Notes under the pieces: generated by a model
Databases searched by the model: none
Told to the model about the DNA's origin: nothing
The model's input: only the letters and a program-made list of their open reading frames with translations
DNA from: VAZQ01 sp963753575
GTDB taxonomy: Bacteria; Pseudomonadota; Alphaproteobacteria; Rhizobiales; Xanthobacteraceae
Direction of reading: 5' to 3'
NCBI GenBank assembly: GCA_963753575.1
Contig: CAVWCR010000003.1
Coordinates: 744,001-808,000, forward strand
Length of the DNA: 64,000 nucleotides
Position numbers and translations under genes: made by a program
Shown: positions 15,557 to 23,314 of the stretch, piece by piece
Numbering within the stretch: position 1 is the stretch's first letter
Layout of the letters: every line of letters begins with the position of its first letter

Positions 15557-18412
15557 GTTGGCGCCTCTTGCGCCTTTCTCTCCTTTGGCTGTCGAGGCCG
15601 GCTTGGCGACGGACTTGACGGCCGACTTGGTAACGGTCTTTGCAACGGTCTTGGGAATGATCTTGGCGACGGATTTGGCCTTCACCTTCGCAGGAGCACT
15701 CGCCTCTGCGTGAGCTTTTTCTGCGGGCGCCTTTGCGGTCGTTTTCGTTGGAGCCTTCGACTTCGCCTTTTTGGCCGGTGCCTTCTCGGTCGCGGCTGGT
15801 TCGGGTGCTGAGGCCTTTGCTTCTTTGGCCTTTGCGCCTTTCGCGGCCCCGCCGCGCTTGGGCTTCTTGCCGGGCCCGCGGGCGGCGCGCGCATCAAGCA
15901 GCGGCAACGCCTGTTCCAGCGTGATTGTGTCCGGCGTCATGTCGGAAGGCATCGTGGCGTTGACGCCGTCGTGGCTCACGTAAGGACCATAGCGTCCCTT
16001 CTTCACCACCACCGGGCCGCCTTTGTCGGGATGTTCGCCGAGCGGGCGTCCGGGGTCGGCACCGAAGCGGCCCTTGCTGGGACCCTTCGCCTTCCTTTCC
16101 GCGATCAGGGTCACTGCGCGGTTGAGGCCGATCGTATACACATCCGTGAGCACGTCGTCGCTGCCGGTCTCAATATTGGCGTAGATCTTGCCGTGCTGCA
16201 CGTAGGGACCGAAGCGGCCAATGCCGGCCATGATCGGCTCGCCATCCTCCGGATGCGTGCCCACCTCGCGCGGCAAGGACAACAATTTCAGCGCCCGATC
16301 GAGATCGATGCCATCAGCGGCGAGCCCCTTCGGCAGCCCTGCTCGCTTGGGCTTCTTATCTTCCTCGCCTTTGATCGTCTCGCCGAGCTGTAGATAGGGG
16401 CCATAGCGGCCGGAGCGCACCGTCACTTCAAGCCCGGTCACCGGATCGGCGCCGAGCTTCTTCATGCCGCCATCGGGCGAGCCGTCGGCGCTGGCCGAGA
16501 ACTGGCGGGTGTAGCGGCATTCTGGATAATTGGTGCAGCCGATGAAGCCGCCAAACTTGCCGAGCTTGAGCGAGAGCTTGCCGGTGCCGCAGTTCGGGCA
16601 CTGGCGCGGATCGGTGCCATCGGCGCGCGGCGGAAACAGATGCGGCGCCAGCATCTCGTCGAGCGCATCGATCACCTGGGCGACGCGCAGGTCCTTGATG
16701 TCGCCGACCGCGTTGGTGAACTCCTGCCAGAAGTCGCGCAGCAGATCGCGCCAGGCGAGCTCGTTGTTGGAGATGCGGTCGAGCTGCTCTTCCAGCCCCG
16801 CCGTGAAGTCGTATTCGACATAGCGGGCAAAGAAGCTTTCCAGGAAGGCGGTGAGCACGCGCCCCTTGTCCTCCGGAATGAGCCGCTTCTTGTCGATGCG
16901 CACATAGCCGCGGTCTTTGAGTACCTGCAGGATCGAGGCATAGGTGGACGGCCGGCCGATGCCGAGCTCTTCCATGCGCTTGACGAGGGACGCCTCCGAA
17001 TAGCGCGGCGGTGGCTCGGTGAAGTGCTGGTCGGCCGCGATCGCGCGCTTGTCGAGTGTCTCGCCTGCGCTCATCTCCGGCAGGCGGCGCAACTCCTCGT
17101 CCTCGGTCGGATCGTCCATGTCCTCGTGATAAAGGGTGAGGAAGCCGTCGAACTTGATGACTGTGCCGGTCGCACGCAGGTCGATCACCCGCCCGCCGGG
17201 CTTCGCGGTGATGTCGGCGGTGGTGCGCTCAAGCTCGGCGGATTCCATCTGGCTTGCCACCGTGCGCAGCCAAATGAGCTCGTAGAGCTTGGCTTGGTCG
17301 CCGTCGAGGTAAGATCGTACGTCGCGCGGACGGCGCGCGATGTCGGTCGGGCGGATCGCCTCGTGGGCTTCCTGTGCGTTCTTGGCCTTGGTCTGATAGA
17401 CGCGCGGCGCACCCGGCACATAACGATCGCCGTAGTCTGCTCCGATGACACGGCGCGCCGCGGTGATCGCCTCCTCGGCGATCTGCACGCCGTCGGTACG
17501 CATATAAGTAATGAGGCCGATGGTTTCGCCGTCGGCCTCGATGCCCTCGTACAGGCGCTGCGCGACGCGCATCGTATGGGCTGGAGCAAAGCCGTGCTTG
17601 CGGCTGGCCTCCTGCTGCAACGTCGAGGTGGTAAAGGGGGCCGGCGGATTGCGCCTGGCCGGCTTGGCTTCGATGGTGGCGACCGTGAAGGCTGCGGTCT
17701 CGAGCGCCTGCTTGAAGGCCTCCGCCTCGGCACCGGTGCCGATATCGAGCCGCTGGATCTTGCGTCCGTCGGCGCCGACCAGGCGGGCCTCGAAGGTATC
17801 CCCGCGTGGAGTGGCGAGCGTCGCGACCAGCGACCAGTATTCGCGCGGTACGAACTTCTCGATCTCGAGCTCGCGGTCGCAGACAAGCCGCAGCGCCACC
17901 GACTGCACGCGTCCGGCCGAGCGTGCGCCCGGCAGCTTGCGCCAGAGCACCGGCGAGAGCGTGAAACCGACGAGGTAATCGAGTGCGCGGCGGGCCAGAT
18001 AAGCGTCGACCAGGGCGCCGTCGATGGCGCGCGGATGCTTCATCGCGTCCAGCACGGCCTGCTTGGTGATGGCGTTGAAGACGACGCGCTCGACCGCCTG
18101 CTTGTTGAGCGCCTTTTTTTCCTTGAGCACTTCCAGCACGTGCCAGGAGATGGCCTCGCCCTCGCGGTCGGGGTCGGTCGCCAGGATGAGCTTGTTGGCG
18201 CCCTTGACCGCGCGGGCGATGTCGTTGAGGCGCTTCTGGGACTTGTCGTCGACCTCCCAGATCATGTGGAAGTTGGCCTCGGGATCGACCGAGCCGTCCT
18301 TGGCCGGAAGGTCCCGGACATGGCCGAACGAAGCCAGTACTTCATAGCCGGCGCCAAGATACTTATTGATCGTCTTGGCCTTTGCCGGCAATTCGACAAC
18401 GACAATATCCAT
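15554..18412 (-). CDS. topA: DNA topoisomerase I
   Basis: A 952-residue type IA topoisomerase that relaxes negative supercoils. The Toprim domain has the catalytic Glu and the DPDREGEAISWH motif near residue 102. The active-site Tyr is in LITYMRTDG near 315. A single Cys4 zinc ribbon (CPNC and CTNYPEC) lies near 600, followed by three C-terminal TOPRIM-associated repeats (GRYGPY/GRFGPY) and a 100-residue Lys/Ala/Pro tail typical of the order. Odd: the normally invariant ESPAKAKT at the N-terminus reads ELPAKAKT (TTG instead of TCG), and YMRTDS reads YMRTDG. Confidence 0.96.
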   Translation of the reverse strand: MDIVVVELPAKAKTINKYLGAGYEVLASFGHVRDLPAKDGSVDPEANFHMIWEVDDKSQKRLNDIARAVKGANKLILATDPDREGEAISWHVLEVLKEKKALNKQAVERVVFNAITKQAVLDAMKHPRAIDGALVDAYLARRALDYLVGFTLSPVLWRKLPGARSAGRVQSVALRLVCDRELEIEKFVPREYWSLVATLATPRGDTFEARLVGADGRKIQRLDIGTGAEAEAFKQALETAAFTVATIEAKPARRNPPAPFTTSTLQQEASRKHGFAPAHTMRVAQRLYEGIEADGETIGLITYMRTDGVQIAEEAITAARRVIGADYGDRYVPGAPRVYQTKAKNAQEAHEAIRPTDIARRPRDVRSYLDGDQAKLYELIWLRTVASQMESAELERTTADITAKPGGRVIDLRATGTVIKFDGFLTLYHEDMDDPTEDEELRRLPEMSAGETLDKRAIAADQHFTEPPPRYSEASLVKRMEELGIGRPSTYASILQVLKDRGYVRIDKKRLIPEDKGRVLTAFLESFFARYVEYDFTAGLEEQLDRISNNELAWRDLLRDFWQEFTNAVGDIKDLRVAQVIDALDEMLAPHLFPPRADGTDPRQCPNCGTGKLSLKLGKFGGFIGCTNYPECRYTRQFSASADGSPDGGMKKLGADPVTGLEVTVRSGRYGPYLQLGETIKGEEDKKPKRAGLPKGLAADGIDLDRALKLLSLPREVGTHPEDGEPIMAGIGRFGPYVQHGKIYANIETGSDDVLTDVYTIGLNRAVTLIAERKAKGPSKGRFGADPGRPLGEHPDKGGPVVVKKGRYGPYVSHDGVNATMPSDMTPDTITLEQALPLLDARAARGPGKKPKRGGAAKGAKAKEAKASAPEPAATEKAPAKKAKSKAPTKTTAKAPAEKAHAEASAPAKVKAKSVAKIIPKTVAKTVTKSAVKSVAKPASTAKGEKGARGAN

Positions 18413-18641
18413 GTAATTCCATAAGGTTAGCGGTCGATCCTCGCCTAGAAGGGACCAAGTCGACCCAAGCCCGTCGCAGCCAACATGGGGAGATCAGCCC
18501 CCCGTGTCAATTCAGGCCACCGGGCCTGGAGCGAATGCAAGGGTGGCATGAATTGGTAAAGACCATCCCCCAAGGGCGGTTTCGGCGACAATCTGATGGA
18601 GAGCCGTTAACAAAATACGCGTAATGGGTGTTCAGCCTGAG

Positions 18642-19958
18642 CTAGCGGGTGACACCGGCATATTGGAGCAGGGCAGGGGTCGGATGACCGTCCGGAACCA
18701 GGCCCGCCTTCGTCTGCACGTCGCGGATCGCGTCCCGCAGTTCGAAGTCGAAATGGCCGGTGAAGTTGCTCACCGGATAGCCGAGCTCTGCGAGCTTCCT
18801 TTGCAGGGCGATCCGCTCCGCCATCGACGGCTGCCGGTCATTGGCCGGCCATCGGGCCTGGATCGGCCTGCGACCGCGCATGCGGTCGGCGAGCTGCGTG
18901 GCTGCGAGCGCGTAGACGTCGGAATTGTTATAGCGCTTGATGACGATGAAGTTGTCAGTGACCAGGAAGGCCGGCCCGCCCGCGCCGCTCGGGAAGAACA
19001 GGATCGAGTTGCCCACCTTCTTCGGGAATGGCTTACCGTCGGCGCGGCGCAAGCCCAGCACGCGCCAATCGTCTAAGGAGCCGCGGCTCTGCCGATGATC
19101 GAAGTTCGGCGGCACAACCACTTCAAAACTTGGCGCCAAGCCGGGCGTCCAGCCCTTCTGGCGGAAATAGTTGGCGATCGAGGCGAGCACATCGGGCACA
19201 TTGGTCCAGATGTTGCGTTTTCCGTCGCCGGTAAAATCGACCGCATATTGCAGAAAGCTCGACGGCATGAACTGCGGCTGGCCCATGGCGCCGGCCCACG
19301 ACCCCAGCATGGCCTCGCGCGCGACGTGGTGCTGCTGCAGGATGAGAAGCGCGTCGATCAGCTCGTCGCGAAAAAAGGGATGGCGCCAGCGCGCCTGCGC
19401 CAGGGTTGAGAGCGAGCGGATCACGTCCCAGCGATCGCGCGAGGTGCCATAGGAGGTCTCGACCCCCCAGATTGCCAGGAGGAGATAGCGGTCGACGCCA
19501 TAGCGCTTCTCGATGGCGTTGAGTGTCGCGGCATGCTCGGCCGCCTTGCGCATCCCGGCCTCGATCCGCGCCTTCGACGCAAACGAGGCGATATAGGCGC
19601 CGACCGACTGGCCGAACTCGGGCTGCCGCTGTGTGATCGGCATGATGCGCGGATCGGGGGTGACGCCCGCAAAGGCGAGGTCGAAGGTCTGCCGGGTGAC
19701 GCCCTTGGCCTGCGCGTCCGGCCAAAGCTCCTTCAGGAACGTCGCGAAGGAGGCCGTTTGCGGCAGCGCCATTCGCTTGGCTGGGGCTGGCGCAGCTTGG
19801 GCCGGTGCAGCTTGGGCCGGCGCAGCTTGGGCTGGCGCGATCTGCATGGGCGGCCGCAGCACCGGCGTGCGGACCGGCGCGCCCTGCGGCTGGGCGAGTG
19901 CCGCCGCGACGGATGCAAGCGTTGCCGAAAGCGCCAGTGCGACGGGGCGAAAAGTCAT
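18642..19958 (-). CDS. Lytic murein transglycosylase, MltB-like with peptidoglycan-binding domain
   Basis: A 438-residue exported protein. After a signal peptide (cleavage near ALA-QPQ) there is an Ala/Pro/Gln linker with three repeats of APAQA (residues 41-60). The SLT_2 catalytic domain (about 65-360) has the catalytic Glu in LLLAIWGVETSYG, the LGSWAGAMGQPQFMPSS block and the DFTGDGKRNIW block. A PG_binding_1 domain (about 370-430) ends the protein. It cleaves glycan strands to 1,6-anhydro products in the periplasm. It interrupts the usual direct topA-dprA adjacency. Confidence 0.93.
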   Translation of the reverse strand: MTFRPVALALSATLASVAAALAQPQGAPVRTPVLRPPMQIAPAQAAPAQAAPAQAAPAPAKRMALPQTASFATFLKELWPDAQAKGVTRQTFDLAFAGVTPDPRIMPITQRQPEFGQSVGAYIASFASKARIEAGMRKAAEHAATLNAIEKRYGVDRYLLLAIWGVETSYGTSRDRWDVIRSLSTLAQARWRHPFFRDELIDALLILQQHHVAREAMLGSWAGAMGQPQFMPSSFLQYAVDFTGDGKRNIWTNVPDVLASIANYFRQKGWTPGLAPSFEVVVPPNFDHRQSRGSLDDWRVLGLRRADGKPFPKKVGNSILFFPSGAGGPAFLVTDNFIVIKRYNNSDVYALAATQLADRMRGRRPIQARWPANDRQPSMAERIALQRKLAELGYPVSNFTGHFDFELRDAIRDVQTKAGLVPDGHPTPALLQYAGVTR

Positions 19959-20020
19959 GGGGGCCTGCCTAACACAGGATTTGGCTTGTCGATGATGACG
20001 AATTTGGGATCGGCCGTTGA

Positions 20021-21082
20021 TTAGATCAGCGACACGAGGCCGCCGCCATGGCGTTCCAGCCGGCCGGCTAGCTCCAGCTCAAGCAGCACGGTGCGCACGA
20101 TGGCGGGCGGCGAGCCCGACAACCGAATGAGGTCGTCGATGCCGACCGGGGTCGGTCCAAGCAATGCGGCGATCCGCGCGCGCTCGTCGTCGCCTGGCTC
20201 GCCGGGCAGGAGCGATGGGCTTTCCGGCTCCTCGGCAGACAGGATGGTCGCCCTCCCGAGAATCGGCTGCAACGCCGCCACCACGTCGGCGGCCTCGGTG
20301 ACGAGCGACGCGCCCTGCTTGAGCAGGCCGTTCGAGCCGTCGCAGCGCGGATCGAGCGGGGAGCCCGGCACCGCGAACACCTCGCGGCCCTGTTCCAGCG
20401 CCATTCGGGCGGTGATGAGCGAGCCTGAGCGCTGCGCCGCCTCGATCACGACGACGCCGGCCGCAAGCCCGGAGATCAGGCGATTGCGGCGCGGGAAGTC
20501 ACGTGCGCGCGGCTCGTGGGTGAGCGGCATTTCGGAGAGCACCACGCCGTCGGCCGCGATCGCATCAGCGAGGCCTGCGTGCTCAGGCGGATAGATGTGG
20601 GCGTGGCCGCCGGCGATCGCCGCGACCGTGCCGGTCGCGAGACTGCCGCGGTGGGCGGCTGCGTCGATGCCGCGGGCAAGCCCCGAGGCGATGACAAAAC
20701 CGGCCTCGCCGAGATCGCGCGCCAGGCGCTCGGCGAGCTTGATACCGGCGGCCGATGCGTTACGAGCGCCGACGATTGCCACCATCGGCTGCGCCAGCAC
20801 GGCGCGCTTGCCGCGCACTGCGATGATGGGCGGCGCATCGTCGATCATCTTGAGGCGCGACGGATAGCCGGGCTCGGTCAGCGCAATGAATTCGACGCCG
20901 GCAGCCTTTGCGGCGCTGATCTCGCGCAGCACCTCTTCGCGCGTGCAGATGTGTCCGGGCGCGGACGCGCCGCCACGCCGCGCGAGACCAGGCAACGCAA
21001 GTAGCGCGTCGCGCGCATTGCCATAGTGATTGATCAACGCGCTGAACGTGCGCGGCCCCGGTACAAAACTACCAGCTACCAT
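20021..21082 (-). CDS. dprA: DNA processing protein DprA, N-terminus replaced by an insertion
   Basis: A 353-residue ORF with the full Rossmann-like DprA fold, which loads RecA on incoming single-stranded DNA in transformation. The nucleotide/DNA-binding motif VGARNAS, SGLARGIDAAAH, GTVAAIAGG and FPRRNRLISGLA are intact, and a C-terminal winged helix follows. The first eight residues (MVAGSFVP) come from the insert; the family sequence starts at GPRTF. The normal first ~27 codons are found 916 bp upstream, after the insert (21975-22064). Expression from the new ATG is uncertain because no Shine-Dalgarno is seen. Confidence 0.9.
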   Translation of the reverse strand: MVAGSFVPGPRTFSALINHYGNARDALLALPGLARRGGASAPGHICTREEVLREISAAKAAGVEFIALTEPGYPSRLKMIDDAPPIIAVRGKRAVLAQPMVAIVGARNASAAGIKLAERLARDLGEAGFVIASGLARGIDAAAHRGSLATGTVAAIAGGHAHIYPPEHAGLADAIAADGVVLSEMPLTHEPRARDFPRRNRLISGLAAGVVVIEAAQRSGSLITARMALEQGREVFAVPGSPLDPRCDGSNGLLKQGASLVTEAADVVAALQPILGRATILSAEEPESPSLLPGEPGDDERARIAALLGPTPVGIDDLIRLSGSPPAIVRTVLLELELAGRLERHGGGLVSLI

Positions 21083-21147
21083 TTTAGGATACTACATCAC
21101 CAATTCCGGGTCAAATAGGGGCATTAGCTCGACTTAGGCTGGGGCCG

Positions 21148-21170
21148 GTGGCGTTTGCGCCATAATACCG
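21148..21170 (+). repeat. 23-bp direct repeat, left copy, inside the dprA insert
   Basis: Identical to 21953-21975, with core TTTGCGCCATAATACC and a small internal palindrome TGGCG/CGCCA. It lies 89 bp inside the left edge of the insert. Confidence 0.9.
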
Positions 21171-21203
21171 GACAAGACCAATAAGCAACGTCGAGGCGCA
21201 TTC

Positions 21204-21470
21204 ATGCTTCGATATGCCAAGGGAAAAGCCCTGCCGCCGACTGTAGGTGGATTTCAGTCGGCCGCCGCCTTCGGAATCTTCAAGGAATATGACCCAGAAG
21301 AAGGCGCCGAGGCCGACAAGTCAATCTGTGTTACTTTAGATGCATGCACAGGCCAACTCTATCCGGCGCCGGGCGCAGCCGTCTCGATGTTCGCAAACAT
21401 GAAAGCCGCATGTCAGACGATTGCGGAAAGGTGGCCGAACATTAAGCCGACCAGAGGGGCGATCTTTTAA
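21204..21470 (+). CDS. Small hypothetical protein in the dprA insert
   Basis: An 88-residue ORF starting MLRYAKGKALPPTVGGFQSA, acidic in the middle (YDPEEGAEADKS), with one CVTLDAC pair. No signal peptide or membrane segment. A GAGGCG lies about 10 bases before the ATG. Its TAA abuts the TTA (TAA) of the convergent ORF. I do not recognise it; codon use is less GC-biased than in neighbours. Confidence 0.5.
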   Translation: MLRYAKGKALPPTVGGFQSAAAFGIFKEYDPEEGAEADKSICVTLDACTGQLYPAPGAAVSMFANMKAACQTIAERWPNIKPTRGAIF

Positions 21471-21917
21471 TTACCCCGTAGCGATCGTCCATAGCGCGGG
21501 CCGGGAATTCTCATCCTCAATGACATTTCCACCTTTATGGCTTCGCATGGCGGCCTGCACCGCTCCATAGAGGTCGCGAAGGGCCTTTGGCTGGGGGTCC
21601 GTAACACCTTTGGCCGCAAGCATTCGCTCGGCAATCTCTCGCGTCGTGAGAGGGCCCTCAGCCATTCTGAGGGCATCCAAAGCCGCACGTAAGATCGCGC
21701 CACGCTTGAACCATGGGTTTGGCTTCCGCCGCCGAATGGCGATCGGACGCACATCGTAGCCCGGCTGGAGTAATTTCATCACGGCCTCGACCTGGCGCAT
21801 AGCCAGCCGCAGCCGTGCGGCCGCCTTGGCGTTGTCAATCAACTTGCCCGCCAGCTCCGCATGGAGTTGGCTAAGGGTGTGCATGGCCTGTTTGGAGGCG
21901 ATCTCGGCTCTTGGCAT
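21471..21917 (-). CDS. Hypothetical winged-helix-like protein in the dprA insert
   Basis: A 148-residue protein starting MPRAEIASKQAMHTLSQLHA. The N-terminal half is a long amphipathic helix; the segment RRRKPNPWFKRGAILRAALD is followed by RMAEGPLTTREIAERMLAAKG, which reads as a helix-turn-helix/winged-helix. It ends GGNVIEDENSRPALWTIATG. I recall similar hypothetical proteins in rhizobial accessory DNA, but no named family. It could regulate or bind DNA of the element. Confidence 0.6.
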   Translation of the reverse strand: MPRAEIASKQAMHTLSQLHAELAGKLIDNAKAAARLRLAMRQVEAVMKLLQPGYDVRPIAIRRRKPNPWFKRGAILRAALDALRMAEGPLTTREIAERMLAAKGVTDPQPKALRDLYGAVQAAMRSHKGGNVIEDENSRPALWTIATG

Positions 21918-21952
21918 GCCGAGGAAATAGGCTAGGATTCGTCAGTGCGCTT

Positions 21953-21975
21953 GTGGCGTTTGCGCCATAATACCG
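21953..21975 (+). repeat. 23-bp direct repeat, right copy, at the insert edge
   Basis: Perfect copy of 21148-21170. Its last base is the first base of the 9-bp target duplication, so it marks the right end of the insert. The two copies bracket both small ORFs and may be recombination sites. Confidence 0.9.
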
Positions 21976-22064
21976 CGCGGCCCGACGTTCTGGCTGCGGA
22001 TCAGGCGAAGCCAGTCGAGCTGCTCTTCGGCGCTGAGACCAGTCCCAATGCGGGTAGACTGCAA
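21975..22064 (-). pseudogene. dprA: Displaced 5' fragment of dprA
   Basis: Read on the minus strand from a TTG at 22062-22064, this encodes LQSTRIGTGLSAEEQLDWLR and then LIRSQNVGPR, the standard N-terminus of alphaproteobacterial DprA. It stops matching at 21975 where the insert begins. AGGGCGG lies just before the TTG. A short chimeric peptide would be made if translated. Confidence 0.85.
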
Positions 22065-22080
22065 TGGCCGCCCTCGCGCC

Positions 22081-22539
22081 TCAGTACCCGGGCGGCGGCT
22101 CGGGCGTGAGCTCCGCCGGCGGCTGACGCGGTCGCCTGGCCGCTGGCGATCGGGCTTTCACGGGCTCCAGCACCACCGACACCGGATTGGGCGTGTGCTC
22201 GTTGGCAGCACCGGTCACCGCGTCGACGCCGATGCCGATTATGCCGCCGACCAGGACATTGCCCGCCACCCCGGCCACGCCGGCGCCCGCCAACTGCGTC
22301 TTCACCTCGACCTGCTTCGCCTGATAGCCGGGCTTGGTGAAGGTCGCGACGAACTCCTCGTTGCGTTTGACCACCAGCGAACACGGCGTGATGCAGCCAA
22401 GCCCGTTGCTGGTGCGCATTTCGGCTTGGCTTGGCTGTGAATTGAATCCCACGTTATTGGTAGTGCCGCGCGTTACGGTTGCGCAGCCGCCGCTGAACGC
22501 GGCGAGGCTCACGACGAGCCAGACCGACATGATACGCAT
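22081..22539 (-). CDS. Putative lipoprotein with Pro-rich C-terminus
   Basis: A 152-residue exported protein. The signal sequence ends in SLAAFSGGC, a relaxed lipobox with Cys near residue 19. The following TRGTTNNVGFNSQPSQAEMR and GLGCITPCSLVVKRNEEFVATFTKPGY make a PEGA-like beta fold with two Cys. A glycine-rich hydrophobic stretch (residues 83-105) may insert into the membrane, and the tail is RRPRQPPAELTPEPPPGY. Related proteins are often mislabelled translation initiation factor 2; I see no basis for that. Confidence 0.75.
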   Translation of the reverse strand: MRIMSVWLVVSLAAFSGGCATVTRGTTNNVGFNSQPSQAEMRTSNGLGCITPCSLVVKRNEEFVATFTKPGYQAKQVEVKTQLAGAGVAGVAGNVLVGGIIGIGVDAVTGAANEHTPNPVSVVLEPVKARSPAARRPRQPPAELTPEPPPGY

Positions 22540-22827
22540 GAAACGCCCCCATACCTTGAGGTGCTATCATCCAGCAACTTTCGCGGGAGAGCAACAAAGG
22601 AGTGCGGCAGGGTGCGACCAGATCGGCTCAATCCATCAGTTAACGTACTGAAATAACTAATGAATAAATTTGGATGGGATCGCCAAAAGTGCGGTTGACG
22701 AAGCGCTTGGGAGGCCGCTGAGTTGTGCGGCTCCGGCATTTCCTCCCATCCTCGTTGCAGGCCATGACGGTTCTGATCGAACGCGATACTTTCAACGCAA
22801 CGAGCTTGCGATCAGGGGAGGCCAACC

Positions 22828-23259
22828 ATGCTTAGGAAGATCACGCTTGCGAGGATGATTTGTCGTGCTGCAGTCGCCGCGATGGCGGTGACGATCGTCG
22901 CTGCGACCCAACAGCAGCTGCCTGCGCTGGCGGAGCCGGCTCCGACCATCAAGCGCACGCCGCTGCAAAAATTCGATGTGCCCGGCACGAAATACGAGAC
23001 GGTGATCGGGATCGCAGAGATCGTGCCCAATGTCAGCATCGGTCGCCACGCCCATCCGGGCCCGGAGTTGGGCTACATGCTGGAGGGCGAGATGGTGCTC
23101 ATGGTGGCCGGTCAGCCGGACAAGACCGTGAAGAAAGGCGAGAGCTATCAGATCCCGCCCGGCGCGGTGCACGATGCTAAGACCGGTCCGGCGGGCGCGA
23201 AGGTCATCGCCACCTATGTGGTCGAAAAGGGCAAGCCCTTGGCCTCGCCGGCGCCATAG
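22828..23259 (+). CDS. Exported cupin-domain protein
   Basis: A 143-residue protein with an N-terminal signal peptide or anchor (residues 10-37) and one cupin_2 barrel. The metal-binding set GRHAHPGPELGYMLEGE (His, His, Glu) and PPGAVHDAK (His) is complete, so it likely binds a metal and small ligand in the periplasm. AGGGGAGG precedes the ATG. It stands alone between two minus-strand genes. Confidence 0.88.
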   Translation: MLRKITLARMICRAAVAAMAVTIVAATQQQLPALAEPAPTIKRTPLQKFDVPGTKYETVIGIAEIVPNVSIGRHAHPGPELGYMLEGEMVLMVAGQPDKTVKKGESYQIPPGAVHDAKTGPAGAKVIATYVVEKGKPLASPAP

Positions 23260-23314
23260 CGTGGATGGCGGATCATGAGCTGGCCCGTGTCGCCACGGGT
23301 GGCGGCGACTTCGG

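Larger units (their letters stand above)
21059..21974. mobile_element. 916-bp insertion in dprA with 9-bp target duplication
   Basis: The dprA reading frame is cut between GPR and TF codons. The nonamer GCGCGGCCC stands on both sides (21050-21058 and 21975-21983), and joining the flanks at one copy restores the family sequence SQNVGPRTFSALINH. The insert is AT-richer than its surroundings, holds two small convergent ORFs and a 23-bp direct repeat, and has no transposase or integrase. Terminal inverted repeats are not obvious beyond GGTA. It may be a non-autonomous element. Confidence 0.8.

Noticed and set aside
16640..18424. 594-residue open frame on the plus strand opposite topA
   Set aside because: It mirrors the topA codons, is Arg/Ala-rich without motifs, and has no ribosome site. 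It is a shadow of a GC-rich gene.
21148..21170. 23-bp repeat as a chromosomal dif site
   Set aside because: The core has CGCCATAAT but lacks the paired XerC/XerD arms, and it occurs twice within an insertion.
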